Notes: a model not told the origin generated them from the letters alone. 64,000 nucleotides of DNA from Psettodes erumei (GCA_016785225.1 JAFBJZ010000603.1:930001-994000); one strand, 5' to 3'. Shown: positions 23,008 to 37,329, counted from the stretch's first letter. Numbers and translations: made by a program.

Positions 23008-23013
23008 TGTGTG
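22976..23013. repeat. (GT)n microsatellite
   Basis: GT run with one TT interruption near its end. Confidence 0.93.
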
Positions 23014-23570
23014 CTTGTGTTGTATTGTCACCGTTCCTCCTCGTGCGCTCAGTCTTAGAAAAGGATTGATTAAAGAGAGAGTGTCTGTCTCAGAGCAGTT
23101 AATGAGGTTTAGTCCCATGAGCTGTGAGGTTTGGGTGTGTGTGAGTGCGCGCACATGCGTGTTTGCGTGTGTGCATGTAGACCTAGTGGAAGACGTTGTT
23201 AATTGGCTAAGACTTACTTTCAGCAGGGGGATAGTCAAGGGCACAGTGCCTCCACATTTGCAGAGTGCCATTTGTAGAACACAGTGATTCGCTCACTTAT
23301 TCATTATAATTTTGAGGGAATGATGAGTCAGTAGCATGCTGACAAAAAGAAATATGGGTGTAGCTAAACTTTATATTTAATTTTAGTATTTTAAGTTGTG
23401 ATATTTTTTTCCTTCATGCATGCATTATATAGATCCAAATTGAGAAAACACATCTGAAAACTGAATGGAAACGTATTGATTTGCTTTTTTGTATTACCTG
23501 ACTGGATCTGAAGCTATGAATGAAACTCATGTGAGTAAAACTTGCTTTTTCTCTCTGGGGGATGAGAAGA

Positions 23571-23600
23571 TGAAGAAGAAGAAGAAGAAGAAGAAGAAGA
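23571..23600. repeat. (GAA)n trinucleotide repeat
   Basis: About nine to ten GAA units, followed by a purine-rich tail to about 23700. Confidence 0.93.
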
Positions 23601-23900
23601 AAAGAAAGAGAAAGAAGAACAAGAGAGGGAAAGAGAAGAAAAGACAGAGAAAAGGACACACATAGAGAAAGGATAAGAGACAGAGGAAATGAGGCAGAGA
23701 GGCGGAGAAAGAGAGATATTTTACAAAGGCCAAGGTACTGTAGATGGATACAATCTCACCTGCTCTGGTCTCCACACAGACCTGTCCGTGTATATACAGA
23801 CACGTATGTTCTTTTGCAGTGCAACACACAGCTCGTCTCAAACAGCAGGAAGCATCGGTGCTTTCATGTGGAGCACAGCCCAAAGTAGAGCAAGATCACA

Positions 23901-23901
<1 letters not shown>

Positions 23902-23936
<35 letters not shown>

Positions 23937-23979
23937 GCGTGCGTGTGTGCGTGCGCATGTGTGTGTGTGTGCGTGTGTG
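23902..23979. repeat. (GT)n/(GC) compound microsatellite
   Basis: GT run that becomes interspersed with GC dinucleotides, alternating purine-pyrimidine throughout (Z-DNA-prone). Confidence 0.92.
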
Positions 23980-24463
23980 AAACCCAGGCTTTTCCCCCCT
24001 TGGGACCCACACAAACACGCTTCCCATCTTTCCTTTGAGTTTCACATTCAAAGGTTCCACTCGTTCAGCTGTCAGTCATTCTCTCAGCCAATCAAGCCCC
24101 TTCATTCTCAGTCTGTTTATAGATCAAGGGTAGTTTAGGCGTATGTATGTGATGTGACTGGAATTTTTACCATGACTAATACTAATACTGTAAATATTCA
24201 TATTTTTTGTACACATCACCAGCAGTGTCAATCAAAATCAACACTATTGTACCATACTTTGAGTGCACTGGGAGTCTATCAAAATGACTACAGGTCCTGG
24301 AAACCCAGTGTTAGTACTAGAAGGATGCTACAAAATGCAAAAAGAAATCTGGACCAAAGGAAAAAAGGTCTCAAATGTGACTGAATGGAATAAAGCGAGT
24401 TCATGGATGTATGTGGAAAGAAAAATGACTGTAAAAAAAAGAGCTTTGCGTGTGGGTTAGAGC

Positions 24464-24464
<1 letters not shown>

Positions 24465-24498
<34 letters not shown>
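24465..24498. repeat. (GT)n microsatellite
   Basis: About 16 GT units. Confidence 0.94.
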
Positions 24499-24499
<1 letters not shown>

Positions 24500-25071
24500 A
24501 CAATAAGTGTGCATTTGTGCTATCAAAAGAGATTCAGCGCCATATAGACGCATTAACTATTATGTTATAAGGCTATTGCAACCCAGATATGTCATGCTTA
24601 ATTTAGTGGCTAAGAGTACAAGAGAAAAGGGGGAGAAAAAACCTACAAATTACAGTGTAATGTACAATATATGTGTAAGTATGAGTGTGTCACACAGCAA
24701 CTGCACTTCAACATGTAAGAGAAGCCAAGAAAGAAAAAAAGAGCTATAGTGACAGGGAAAGATAACGAGGAAGGGGAACAGACAGAGCATCAGTTGACAG
24801 CAGGCGTTATCAGACCTCACCTCTGATTGCCATCTATTATGATGGCACAATAGTTTCCTGTGGGCCATGCTAACGACCTGTGTGTGTAAGAGCAACAAGG
24901 GAAATTAACCCAAGCCGTACTTTGTCTGCTTTTGGCTGGGAGAGAAAAGGACAAAAGGAGGGGAGCGGAGCGGGAGAAAGAAGAATCACTCACACACCTG
25001 TTATTTTGTGACAGACAGCTGCCATATGTCCGTACCTGCATCATGTGGGACCGGCGGGTACAACTGAGTCA

Positions 25072-25085
25072 CCAACAGAGGGCAG
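25072..25085 (+). promoter_or_regulatory. CTCF-like core CCAACAGAGGGCAG
   Basis: 13 of 14 positions fit CCASYAGRKGGCRS; plus orientation, like the other two candidates. Motif evidence only. Confidence 0.33.
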
Positions 25086-28000
25086 CAGAGGGCTTCAGAG
25101 CTGACATGTCCCTCAGAGGCCAGTCACAAAAGCTCAGCCTGGGACTCAAGGAGAATTCGTGCTGTCTCGGTCTGCATGTCACCTCACTAACATCCACTCA
25201 ACACTCGTATCATATATCATGTACATAAATGTATTAAGGGAGTTGTAGTGTTCGTGGATAAACTAATGATGGCTTCACCTCAGAGCTGCCACCGTGAGAT
25301 ACTTGTTTGTTTTTGTCAACTTTACCTATTTTTCCCAGCTGAAATGAGGTGGGAGCGAGGTTTGAACTGCAGGGCACTGGTAATGGCGGAGTGACTGTTG
25401 TACAGCACGTCTCAGCGAGAAACTAGCTCGATCTGTTCACACAACATGCAGAGCCGTGGCCTCCAGGCTTGAGTTCCTGCTTCGGTAATGACTCTGTTCC
25501 CCAGTGGAATGTAGAACATTGTCTTTCCTCAAATGAGGGAAGCGCACAATCGCATACACACACACACACGCACGCACACACGCATATCCACACACACTTC
25601 AATATGCATGAAACACACAAGGTTGTAAACACGTACAGGCAAAATAGTGCACACTTGCATTCAAACACACACACACACACACAGAGTCTCAGAAACATTG
25701 ATTGGGCCTCCCTCTCAGGTTTGCTTGCCTCTACCATGATCAATCAGTGAGTTTATAGACCACAATGTGTGGCAGCTTGTATTGCTCTTTCTCCCTCTTC
25801 GTTACCGATCAGAGAAAATCCCACTCTAAGCAAGCGCAATGCACGTTCATACAATTTTAATGACTCTTAAATTAACCATCATATTTTTGCTCCACTCCTT
25901 CACTGACTAAATCGCTTAATATGCATCAACACTGGCCTCACTTGTGGGTTTGCCGTGACATTTTTATAATTCCTCCGCATGGGCATTGTGTTTATTTATG
26001 AGTGTGTAGGCTTTTTTTTGTTGTTGGCTGATAAATGGCACAATTAAACAGTGCTCAGACACTCGAGCAGGCGTTTCAGGCTGCTGACAGATTTTTAGTG
26101 TCCTCTTCCTTGGCTAACGATGAAAGTAAATAATGTCTTAACGAGGTTGCTGGAGCAGTTGTTTGAGGATTCATTTTATCTTTCTTTTTTTTTACATTTG
26201 CTTAGAGCAGCAGTGGTTGAATACAACACAAAAGTGAGGTTCACAGCCCAGATTTTTATGCTTTGAACATAATTTAGTAGCTTGTTAACAATTTCCTTTA
26301 CGATTATTACCAAGGTTACAAGTGAAAATTGAAATAATTTTCAGAATTTTTCAGGATGGTGTTGGAAGTGAGCTGACTAATTACATTACATTTTTCTTCT
26401 CTGTACCTGTGAATCCAAGTGCTGAATTTGCAGTATTTTTAGGCTTTAGGAGGTCTATTTCTGTTCATTTTATATTTGTGAAACATGATGTGAAAGCAGA
26501 CTGCAGCGGTGTTACGCTGCAGCTCGCAGGATGCCGCGGAACTCGAATCTTCCAACTTCCTGTATGCATTATTCAGGCACCCCTATTGGCTGCTGTGGGT
26601 TTAGTGATGAAAGCAGCCTGACGCAATACTCGGCAACAGTGTTTTACAGTATTGTTTTACAAACTATTGTAAGGCAGGGTTAGAACAAGGGAGAGTATTA
26701 GCCAGGCCCAGGGAGGAGGGTAGCTTTATGAGCCCTCTGAGGCCGGCTGGGGAGCGCCTGGGCTCCTGTGCAGTTAAGCAGTGGGCTACGGCGCTACAAG
26801 CTGCCCCTACATTTACAGAATGCCCTTGGACGGAGGATGTGTGTGCGAAAGAGAAAGTGTGGGGCATGCATGCTCATGGGCTAATGAGTGCATGTGTTAA
26901 TGCCAGTGTGTGTTTGTGCGCACATGCGAGTGTGCGTGGACGAGATGTTGTTGGGTTGAGTCAGTCTCCAGAGGGAAGGAGAAGGACAAATGCTCCTTAA
27001 AAATAGCCCCTGGGCAGCTGGTGTACACAGTCTATCAGCAGTCCGTCCCTGGGGCCAAGGAGGGAGGGGGTGGGGGTGGGGGGTTGGAGTGAGAGAAGGA
27101 GAGAGAGAGAGAGAGAGAGAGGATGGATGTAAGAGAGACTAAGAGATTTTGTGGAAAAAATAGGGTAGGTATGGGTGGAATGAAATGAGAGAAGGAAAAT
27201 ATATATATGGATAAAAAAAGATAACCCTTCTCTCAAGAAAGAGAGAAGATATAAAAAAAAAACAACCCAAAAGTCAAACAGAAAAGGAGAGCAAACTGAA
27301 ACAGTCAGCGAAAGAGAGAAGGCAGAAGATGGAGAGTGCCTCCCGGTCCCAGTTGTGAATGCTCTGGAGGTCACAGTCGAGGGATAGGGTTTTAGAGGGA
27401 GCAGTTTTGTCCCCAGACGTCTTCAGTTACTAATATACCAGCGTGTGTTTCTCTAAATCGCTCCCAGTCGACAGGAGTAGAGATCCTCGAGACCCACTGA
27501 GACCCTTTATGGAAATAACTCTACCCCATTTGCTCTCAATAACTTGCTGTAACATTTTGTGTTCGTGTATGTGTCTGTGTTTGTGTGTGCGTGCGTGCAA
27601 GGGTTTGTGCATATTTGAAATGAAGGTGCTCATTGAACATTTGCGTGCATAGTTTTAATGGACATGCACATAATGGATAGATGGTTTTTACAACTGTTCA
27701 ATCTACTGGGAGCAACAAAGTCATCAGGCTATTAGATACACTGAACGCTCTGATTTCTGGGGCTACACTGTGTGCTTTTTTTGAGATCTTGGAATGCTCT
27801 CAGGTATGGCTTCACCACATAGGAATAATTAGATTAAACCCAGACATAAGAAAAGAATTCGCGAAAAAGGAACGTCAGGTAGTGTATAGTTTGCAGTGTG
27901 CGACTGGGAGGCTTTGTGGGTGTATTTCAACTTTAAATGAGAAATAAAGAGCTGGAAGACATGCTATGGTTGCCTGAAGGATCCCACACTCTCACAGTAT

Positions 28001-28640
28001 CATCAACACACCAATTAGAGCCACAGACTGGGAAAGGATCAATGCGATTCTGAGTGTGTGTGTATGTGTGTGGGCGGTGTGTGTATGTGTGTATGTGCGT
28101 GTGTTTGCATGTGTGTGTGTGCATGTATAGATGTATTTCGTTAGTTCCTCCACTGGGCTAATTGAGCTGTTTTTCCTCAACAGTTGGGAGCTCTTAGGCT
28201 GTGGACAGATGCCCTTGGGCACAAGGTGTGTGTGTGTGTGTGTATCAGTTTGTGTGCATCTGTGTGTTTGCCACTGCAAGCATGTGTTCCACCGTGCCAT
28301 AGTGATTGCGAGAGTTTGTCAGTGCATGCCAAAAGGAAAACTTGTGTGTGATGTGTGTGTGCATGGCATGCTGGCCGTTGGTCTGTCAGTGGCGTATTTA
28401 GCGGTCTCCAGGCGTCATTAGTACCCAGACTGTCACATCGGGCCGTCTTAGTTGAGCTCTTTATAAAGCTTTGTTTGGAATACTCCGGCCACATGTGCTC
28501 CACTGCGACTGATGGGCCCTGAGCGGGTGCTGATGGAGTGTGTGCGTGTGTGTGCGCGCGGAGCGGGGGTGATGATGGAGCAAAGCTGTCCTGACAGAGA
28601 TGTTACCCAGCAGCAGGATCCTGTGCCCCGCCTCACCCCA
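25086..28640. other. Gene-poor stretch with interrupted CA/GT repeats
   Basis: Short (CA)n runs near 25555-25575 and 25665-25682, (GA)n near 27100-27120 and a broad interrupted GT field at 28050-28125 and 28226-28245. The 25850-26060 part is A/T-rich and looks unique. No exon recognised. Confidence 0.6.
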
Positions 28641-28646
28641 CTCATA

Positions 28647-28679
<33 letters not shown>
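28647..28679. repeat. (CA)n microsatellite
   Basis: About 16 CA units. Confidence 0.94.
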
Positions 28680-28681
<2 letters not shown>

Positions 28682-31115
28682 CAGCATCACCTACCCCAAC
28701 GGCCTGGCTCTCAATGTCATCCTTGGGGTCATGTTTAACTTGAGAGAAGAGGATATACTTTGTTTATTCCAGGGAAAGGACAGTTGACCATTCTTCACAT
28801 ACAGGAAATACAGCACACCATATGAGAAAACAATGTCACACTACATTGCAGCACTGCTGGAATGTAACCAAGTACTGCATGTGTGTGTAAACATATATAT
28901 ATGTATATAGATGTATATATATATACATAGTTACTTAATGCATTATTTTGGCTTAAATTACCAAACAGTATACTAGACAAAATTAGCCTCACCTTTACTA
29001 GCAACAGCAGTATGCCACAAACAAAGTGCTTGTAAGATTATCTGACAGCGTCTGAAATCCCCTCCCTTCACACTGACATCATAACAGGGAGGTTATTTCG
29101 GACAATTTTTGCAGCTCTCTAAAACAGACTAATCCAATGTCACCTGACATTTTACACAACAACCAGCCACAGATACATGGAGGTGTGAAAGTAAAGGCAA
29201 GGTCTAAACTTCTCTCTCAAGCCCTATTTTTGTTAATTCTTCACTGAGCTAATTCCAACAGTTTTTTGTTTTTTTTTCTCTGTGTACAACTATGTCCAAC
29301 ACTGTGAACACCTTTCAGGAGCGAACGTGAGCCCTTATCCCCGTTGGTACGATTCACTGTGTCAAGATTACAAAGACATGTAAAAAGACAGATTAAAGGC
29401 TGTGGAGGAAGAGAGATACAGCCAGGAGAAGGCTACCGAATGCCAACAGGCTCTCTGCCCCCACCTGAAAGTGTGTGTCCATTTTTGTCTTTCCACGGTC
29501 AGGAGCCATGTCGTATATGAGTCGGTTTGTTTCTATCTCTTAAAGGGGCTGTTTCATTCATTGCTGTCAACAAATGCCAAAAGAAACCAACATCATTATT
29601 ATAAAGAATGCAGAACTGCTGAGCACTGCAGTTTTTAGTAAATGTTAAGTAATTGCATCTCTTTGGGACTTTTTTCAGCGGTGCACTCGTGCACACTTGA
29701 TGTTCCCGTCTGTATTTACGGCAGCGGGTCAAGCGTCTGTGTCTGATCGACTCAAAATAAACTGCTGTGTCCATGTTGAGTGTAATAAAGGGACGTGTCA
29801 CCCAAGTGCAACAGTGTGGCTCACTGATGTGTTTTTCATATCTTTTGGACAACAATGGAGCACAGAGGCACAGAGGAATAAGATGTGTCAGGCTTTGACT
29901 GCACACACAGTCCTTGTTAGCAGGAGGAATTGAGCGATGATTTAGTATGTTTCATGGGATCGGTTGAAAAATACTGAGACATTCTCAGTTAAAATTTTGC
30001 ATACATGCTAATACAGAAGCCAAAATTATTAAGATATATGTTACTGATAAGGCCATTCTCCCCTTTTAATCACTAGTACTGCGGCACATGAGGATTATAT
30101 TTTTATTTTAATCATTTTATTATTTATGTTTTAAGTAAATTTTTCTTGAGTAAATGAGGCGAATCCTTCCTGCTCAAACTGCACGGTGATGTGCATGTCA
30201 ACGTGAACCGCTGTTTGGAGTGAAGGCCCTCGCAATTTTTCTGTTTTCTACATTAATATGTAATATATGTGAGCACCCATGCAATCAACAAGTAGGCAAC
30301 GTTGTTTTCCAGAAAACTTCCCTCCAGCATCTAGCTGGTGCTAGTCGTCTCTCCTCACCACGGCAGCTGCCTGTGATGGTTATCTCTCATTCATTTTCAA
30401 ACACACACACACACACACACTCACACACACCCCTGCAACTCACTCACTTCCACATTTGCACACTCGCACACGTTCACACACTCGAAGGCGCTTGTTCTTT
30501 TTCTCCCTCTCTCTCTCTTTCTTAACAACACAACTTCCAGCTCAACTTCCAGCAGAAGTGCGCCACTCTCAGTCCTTCAGCGGGAGTCGTTACTTTGAGC
30601 TACTCGGGAATACAGTCTAACTTTCTAGTACAAGACTAGTCACTGAGTTTCTCTCCAGGGACCCCCCTCCCCCTCCCCCACTATATAACTTATACTCACT
30701 TTACAGGACTTCCATATCAGTGGAAGGCATCTCTCTGTGAAAGCACTGAGAGACGAGTTGGGATAAAGTTATTTGATGTTTTGTGGCGAACGTGTCTGAG
30801 GTAATGGATACTGTGTGAAAGGCTATGGCTGCCTGAGTGAAGTGACAAAGTTAGTTTGGGCCCCACAGATCTTTAAATCCCCCCTGGATCAGTCAAAATG
30901 CCCTCTTCTACGCTCACCGCTCCACTGATTGTGTGTGTGTCAGATGATTGGTACCTGGGCTAACAGAGAGGAGTCCCTCAGGTCCTTCTGTGGAGGTTCT
31001 CAGGTCTGGTCAGTTAACCTCCATCTCTCTCTTTGATCGCTGCGGCTCAGACGACCCTCAGGGAAAACACAACACAGTCGAACCTCAGTCAGACCTCTTT
31101 TAGCAGACACACGCG
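28680..31115. other. Gene-poor stretch
   Basis: AT-dinucleotide-rich patch at 28890-28930 and (CA)n at 30400-30430. The remainder is unique-looking non-coding DNA with no recognised feature. Confidence 0.6.
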
Positions 31116-31119
31116 TGCG

Positions 31120-31126
<7 letters not shown>

Positions 31127-31173
<47 letters not shown>
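31127..31173. repeat. (CA)n microsatellite
   Basis: About 23 CA units, uninterrupted. Confidence 0.95.
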
Positions 31174-31178
<5 letters not shown>

Positions 31179-31725
31179 TTATCCAAAGCAGACAAATAGA
31201 CTGACACGGGAAAAAACTTGCACATATGCCAATGCACGCACCCCCTCGTCCGCACATCTACACACACTTTGCCACACAGTCACACCACGGGGTAATGCTA
31301 TACAGCCAGTGTCAGCGAGAGCAGGGTACTTAAGGTGCTATTACACTCCCATTACCTCTACACTCATGTGCAATCAGGGAGAGGTGATGGCCTGCGCTCT
31401 GGCAACACACCCTGTTCCCCCCTCTGACAGCACTGTGGACAGAAGCCCAGGGCAGCAGGCTCCAGGATCGCACGGCGGGTAAGGCGAGAAGATTTAATCT
31501 GAAGGGTGTGTGTCGTATCTGGGAGGCAGAAGAGAAGGAATGCATTGTTTAGCGGCAGGGCTAACACAGACCTAGCTCATACTCCCATTTGCAGATGATG
31601 ATGATGGATATGCGGCGTTTCATGTGTTTGTAAATCTCTTTTAATGAAACGTATGAAAAGAAAACACCCCCCGCCCCCATTTGCTACCTCTGTTTTTTGT
31701 CCCCCCCCCCCCTCTCTCACAGACA

Positions 31726-31730
<5 letters not shown>

Positions 31731-31756
<26 letters not shown>

Positions 31757-31774
31757 GCTCTCTCTCTCTCTCTC
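31731..31774. repeat. (CT)n tract
   Basis: CT run with one CG interruption; a second CT run lies at about 31861-31882. Polypyrimidine, possibly triplex-forming. Confidence 0.93.
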
Positions 31775-33382
31775 AGCTGGCCCTAGATAGTTTTGCTCTT
31801 CCCCCAGCTCCTCTGGGACCCCTTCTCTGTGTCGTTAATCAGAGCTCCTCAGCTCAGCTTCTCTCTCTCTCTCTCTCTCTCTCCTTCTCTCTCCCTTTTT
31901 CTTTCTTTCCAACCAACGTGCGTGCACGCACGCACACACGCGCACACACACACACGCACAGCCTTATAGTCTCTCTCCCCTCCTCCCACATGCATTCTCA
32001 GCCCCATCCATCATAAAATGGCAGCGGGAAGGTGGGGTTGTGTGTAAGTGTAAGTGCGAGTGTGTGCACATCAGGTTCTGTGTGTGTGTGTGTCTGTGTG
32101 CATGTGTCCATGTGTGTTGGCTCAAGTATGTGCACGCTATTGGCACACATCTCCGTGTCTCCTCAGCAAAAACGAATTGAGACTTTACAAGAAGAAAGCA
32201 ATTAGGCCAGGGCTTTGCCCTATCATTCACTGGCTAATGTATCAGAGGCAGAGTGAATATTATTAACGGACAGGGAGGGTAAGGCTCTGTGGGTTTTACA
32301 GCCAGAAGGTAGGACAAGAAAAGACTAATGATTGTGATGAAGTAACCCTGAGTTGAAGGGTTTTAATCACTTGTAGGCTTTGTGGCTTCGCAGTTGACAC
32401 GCTCTTTATGATAACTGTGTGGCTTCCAGCTCTCAGTCTTCACCGTTCAACGGAACACTGATGGGAAAGAATCAAATGAGCCATTATCGAACATGGACGG
32501 GGATGGCTGGGTACAATGCAACAAGATTACTCATTCATCAGGACGCGTGAGTGAGGGCCAAGGGGCTGAGGCAGCAGAGAGAAAACAAATCATGAGTCAG
32601 AAAAATGGAAACTATGATGAGCAGAGGACAAAGAGACAAATTATAGGGGGCAGAGGAAGAAGAGAAGGTGCTGGGGCAAAAGTGTAAAGGAGAGAGGGGT
32701 GACCGAGGTGGAGCGCTGATGGACAGAGTCAAGAAGGAGCAGGCGGAGGAGAGAGAGGAGGTGAAGGAGCAGCGTTGGGTCAGTGATGCGGAGAGACAAA
32801 CCATTTGCACCTCAGCAGCAGAGTAGAGTGCTCTTGACTTCTATGTGTGTGCAAGATAGAGAGTGTGACATGTAACATGTGACATGGGTCGGAGGAAACT
32901 GGGTTCAGATTGAGGATAGGTCACGCGGTAATGGTGAGTTTTGAACAGCATTTTTGTTTCACATCTCCACGGCGCACTTAAATGTCATGCATTTTAAAAA
33001 GTCAGGTCTCAGCGGGTCGAGCTGACACTGATGTGTGCACTTTCTGCAAACAGGAACCTTCCTCTTTGTGATTTAAAGCAACATTTCGTCCTCTCTGGTT
33101 ACATTTGTTGACATCACTCAGCTCTTAACAGCAAATGTGATATGATAACTCAATCAGGCAAGACGCTAAATATTGAGATAAGCCCATGGTGACCCTGAAG
33201 AAAAATATGAGGCCAATCTGTTCCAGCCTGTTTCTGTGTTACAGTCACAATTACTGGAGATTACAGCCAAATCACTTCCACATGGGCTCAATGAAAACTT
33301 TACAATCTCCCCCACAATACACGATGAGGTGACTTTGTTTGGACTTAAACCAACAGAGGAAAGCGGAGAGGAGGTGAAGGAA

Positions 33383-33385
<3 letters not shown>

Positions 33386-33422
<37 letters not shown>
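33386..33422. repeat. (GA)n microsatellite
   Basis: About 18 GA units. Confidence 0.95.
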
Positions 33423-33425
<3 letters not shown>

Positions 33426-36400
33426 TGAGAGCAATGGAGGAGAGGGGAGAGATTTGAGGGATAGGTGGAGAATTTTTGTAAAGAGCTTATTTTTGAACCA
33501 TCATGCAACCATCATTTTCTCTCCCAAGTATTTCTGTTCCAAAATCTGTCAAACTGGAAACAAATGTTGTGGGTGAGACCGCACGAGAATAAAAAACATT
33601 CTTGTTGTTTCACAATCCACCACCAGAAAAGAGCTGGCTCAGAGGAGGAATAAAAGAATGAGCAAGCAAAGACAAAAATCAAAATCAGCTTCAACATCAC
33701 AGAAAGCAGGGGAATGCTCCAAGACAGAGCCTTTAAAAATATATTTGTGAGACATGCATAATAAGGGACTGTAGAAAAATTATTGCAGGGTCAGAAAAGT
33801 GGAGGGTTATGTCATGTCTTTTTGCTGAAGAGAGGGTAGTCACAATTATTTGTAGAGAGCAGGTGGTAGGAGTTTTTTAAACCCTTTTTCATACCAGATT
33901 ATTTATTTTATTTTGAATTTCCCATTTGATATTTATTGCATTTTCTAAAAAAAACTTACATAGACACCACAGCTTTTGTGTGCCACAGGTCATTAAGAAA
34001 TACAGTATTTGGCTAAATGCACAGGACAACAATCCAGTCATAATGTTGGAAACAGAGAGAGCCATCAATACAATATCAACTTTACAACCATCTTTCAAAA
34101 GGAAAAAAAACACACTCCAAATGAGGATTAAAACACTTCTTCTCAGATGTTATATTTCTACTATATATGCCGTGATATGATACTGTCAGCTCGTCCCACC
34201 ACTTGAAAAAATGCTGTGCTAATTCACGTTATAGATACATATTTGTGCAATACCCTCCCCTTCAGTGCTTGTCTGCACCTGCTCCTTCCTGCCACCACAT
34301 TAGCTGAAACCATCGTGAACTTAACCTATGACCAATGGGTCATACCACCATACAATTTTCAGTGTTACAAACTTTCCTGCTTAAGATACTTTAAGTCGTT
34401 TGTCTCTCACTCATAACATCTCTGGTTGGACTCAACAATAGATAAGTTTAAAAAAATGACAAAACTCGATAATACAGTTCCTACATTATCCACAATGGAA
34501 CTTGTTTGGTCAGTAGCCACTAATGCGGCTTTAGGCAGAGATGAGGAGAGGGGTACAGCAGTCTGGTAAGGAAAGCTCACTCCTTTCACACCCTTCACAA
34601 CCCATTTCATTCATTTTCTAACATTTAAGGGACAGCCCCTGCTGTCACTGACTCAGGTGACATCATTTGAGGCAACAGGGGTCATTTTTCACCTATCCCG
34701 GGGAGGCCTCAAAAGAACTCCCACCTCCATTCATTTTTGCACAGTCCTGAGAAGTCAGTGAGAGGAAGGGGTTCATTGTTGCACTAAGGAAAGTCATTTC
34801 TACTTTTCTTCCATAAAGTGAACTTGTTGAAATGTCCTCTTTGTCCACATCAGCGCCTTGGTAAAACAATCCAGGGTAAAGTCATAGCATGTGGTCGTTA
34901 AGTCAGGCTGGCGTACCTGTCTTGCTTTTATAGGTGGCAAAAGCTACTAATCCTTCAGTCCAATATTTACTTAGTCCAAGTTATGTTTTCCTGGACCCTG
35001 GCTATGCATCTCTCCCGCTCCCTGCTTATATATTCTTGGCCCTTGATGTATTCCTGGCTCAGGAAACAACTTTTAGTGCCCCGCAAGGGCTGAGTGAGAA
35101 TTGACAGTGTGTGCCAGAGCTAGAGCGAGAGGTAGGGGGCCTGTTTTAGTTCCACTGTGTTTGTAAGGTCACTCAGAGTACATCTGTATGGAGTGGGAAC
35201 TCACTCGCTTTCACTGTCACAACCACTCACAACAGCCATCTGTAATGCTGTTATGTGGAGCACTGTGTCCCTTTGTCCCTTACACACACACACACACACA
35301 CGTGTGCGCACGCACGCATGCACGCACAGCGGTGACCACTCACACACCCTCACACATATAAAAGCACATGCATGTGCGCGCGGGCAGGAGCGCGCCCGAA
35401 AAACCCACACACATGCTCTCGCGCGGCGTCACCGTTCACACGGCAACAAATGAACCAGTGCAAACACACATTAACATAATGCCGGTTTCTAATTGCGAGA
35501 GCATGTGTTTCTAATGAAAAAGTTGTTTTAGGGTTTTCTTCGGCGCAGCTGTCAAACAATTCACTCATGTTTTGAAATATAATTGTGGGGACTGTAAGAG
35601 TTTCGAAACCAAACCAAAACATTGCTGCGATCCTGGTTTCTAATGTTTCTAATTTGTTAAAATATGCTGAGTGAATGACAAAAGTAGAAGTCCAACCTGC
35701 CAAGAAAAACATATCAGAGGCTGGGCCATGTGGAAATACAGAGTCTCTTTTAGAAACATGATCAATGTAACCTTTGTTACAGGAAGGAGAGGGGGAGAGA
35801 GAGAAGGGGTGGGGGTGGATGGGGTTGGGGGTGGGGGTGCAGGGATAAGGAGACAACATACAAAGACAGTAGGTTCATGTCTGAGTACACATGTACATAT
35901 ATTTGTTTATCACTATATCCATATATCCAGCAAAAAGCAAGGAGCGAGGAATTCAAGGGGACACTTTGATTCTGCTTGTGCATGCACCACATACTGATGT
36001 ACACGCATTGTTGTGGTGAACCGGAGATTTTCCTGCGCGGGGCGAATATGTTTGAAAGTCGTTTTCACAAACTGTCAGATGCTGAGAGGAAGAGGAGAAG
36101 GATTTAATCATCTACAGATGGAACGTATATCTTTTACTGCTCATTTCTCTCAGACCGGACTGAGGAGGATGTATAGTCCCCCCCACCCACCATCCCACAC
36201 ACTTCCAACCCAAAACTAACATACAGCCTGGAAGTGGGCTGAAGAGTGTGTGTGTGTGTGTGTGTGTTGTGAGACGGAGAACGAAATTCATATGGTTGCA
36301 GAGCATCTCTCTCTCTCTCTTTTTTTTAGCCCGCTGCTCTCTGCTTCTCTTTCTCTCCGTCTCTCTCCCCTTCCCTCCCCACGTATCTGTTTCTTCGAAG

Positions 36401-37320
36401 AATAACATACAAACCCTCTGTGAAAGGATTCATGGTTTATTAAACCAGAGGTCCTTTTCCTGTTTCAACACGGAGAAGAAAAAATAAATACCACAGTTTG
36501 TTTTCTCTCCCTCTAGCTTAGCCCTCTATCTATCTCTCTATCTATTTTCATACATTTTTTTCCTCCAGTTTTTTTTTTCTTTTTTGCCATCATCCCGGCT
36601 GTGTCTGTCAATCTCTCAACTTTTCCCCCCTTTATCCCTGAACTTTCCATTCTCTAAGATTGTGTCTACTGCTTGTTTCAGGCCTTTTTTTCATCTATTG
36701 GAGTGTGTGACTGCTGAATGGGTCCCACTAGTTTACACCCCATGTCTGCTCGCTCGGTCAGTGTGTGTGTGTGTGTGTTGGAGGAGGGCAGACTAGGATA
36801 ACTCAGGGTAATGTATTGTCCTGGGCGTGCACCCTGACAGTTCCCCCTGCCAGTGCCTGGTCATTCATTAATGCTAATTTGACATGTTTACGGACCCCCC
36901 CTCCACATTACATACTTAAGGCAATCGACTGACCTTAAATGGAAACACCTACAGCCGGGCGGCATGTCAATACCAGATGAGGATGTTTGTGTCTGTGTGT
37001 GTGTGTGTGTGTGCGTGCGTGTGTGCGCTCTCGTGCGTACGTACCTGTGAAGCAGTGCATCAATATTGAGTTGGTGGTTAATCTGAAGGAGCAGGTGAGT
37101 TATGTCTGTAGAGACAGCTTCCCGCATTATCTGAATAAGTGTGTGTAATGTGGCTAAGAGGTGAACAATTCAGAATAATGCAGGAAGTCCGCACGTGTGT
37201 GTGTAAGGGGGGAGGAGGGAGTGAGGCCAAGAGGCAACTGTGAGAGATTAGACCTTTAAGAGCCAGTATCTGTTTTGATTTCAATCACGGCTTCTCTAAT
37301 CCCCCCCTCCTCCTTTCACC
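33423..37320. other. Gene-poor stretch
   Basis: Non-coding. Contains a G-run cluster at 35805-35838, (GT)n at 36247-36266 and 36993-37016, and CT/T-rich tracts at 36310-36380. Unique-looking sequence in between; no exon recognised. Confidence 0.6.
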
Positions 37321-37329
37321 CACCCCCAT

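Noticed and set aside
23689..24138. 149-codon plus-strand frame with CVCVCV runs
   Set aside because: A GT microsatellite translated in one frame.
35350..35859. 169-codon minus-strand open frame in the desert
   Set aside because: Low-complexity Pro/His and CA-repeat translation at both ends, no recognisable domain, no splice context.
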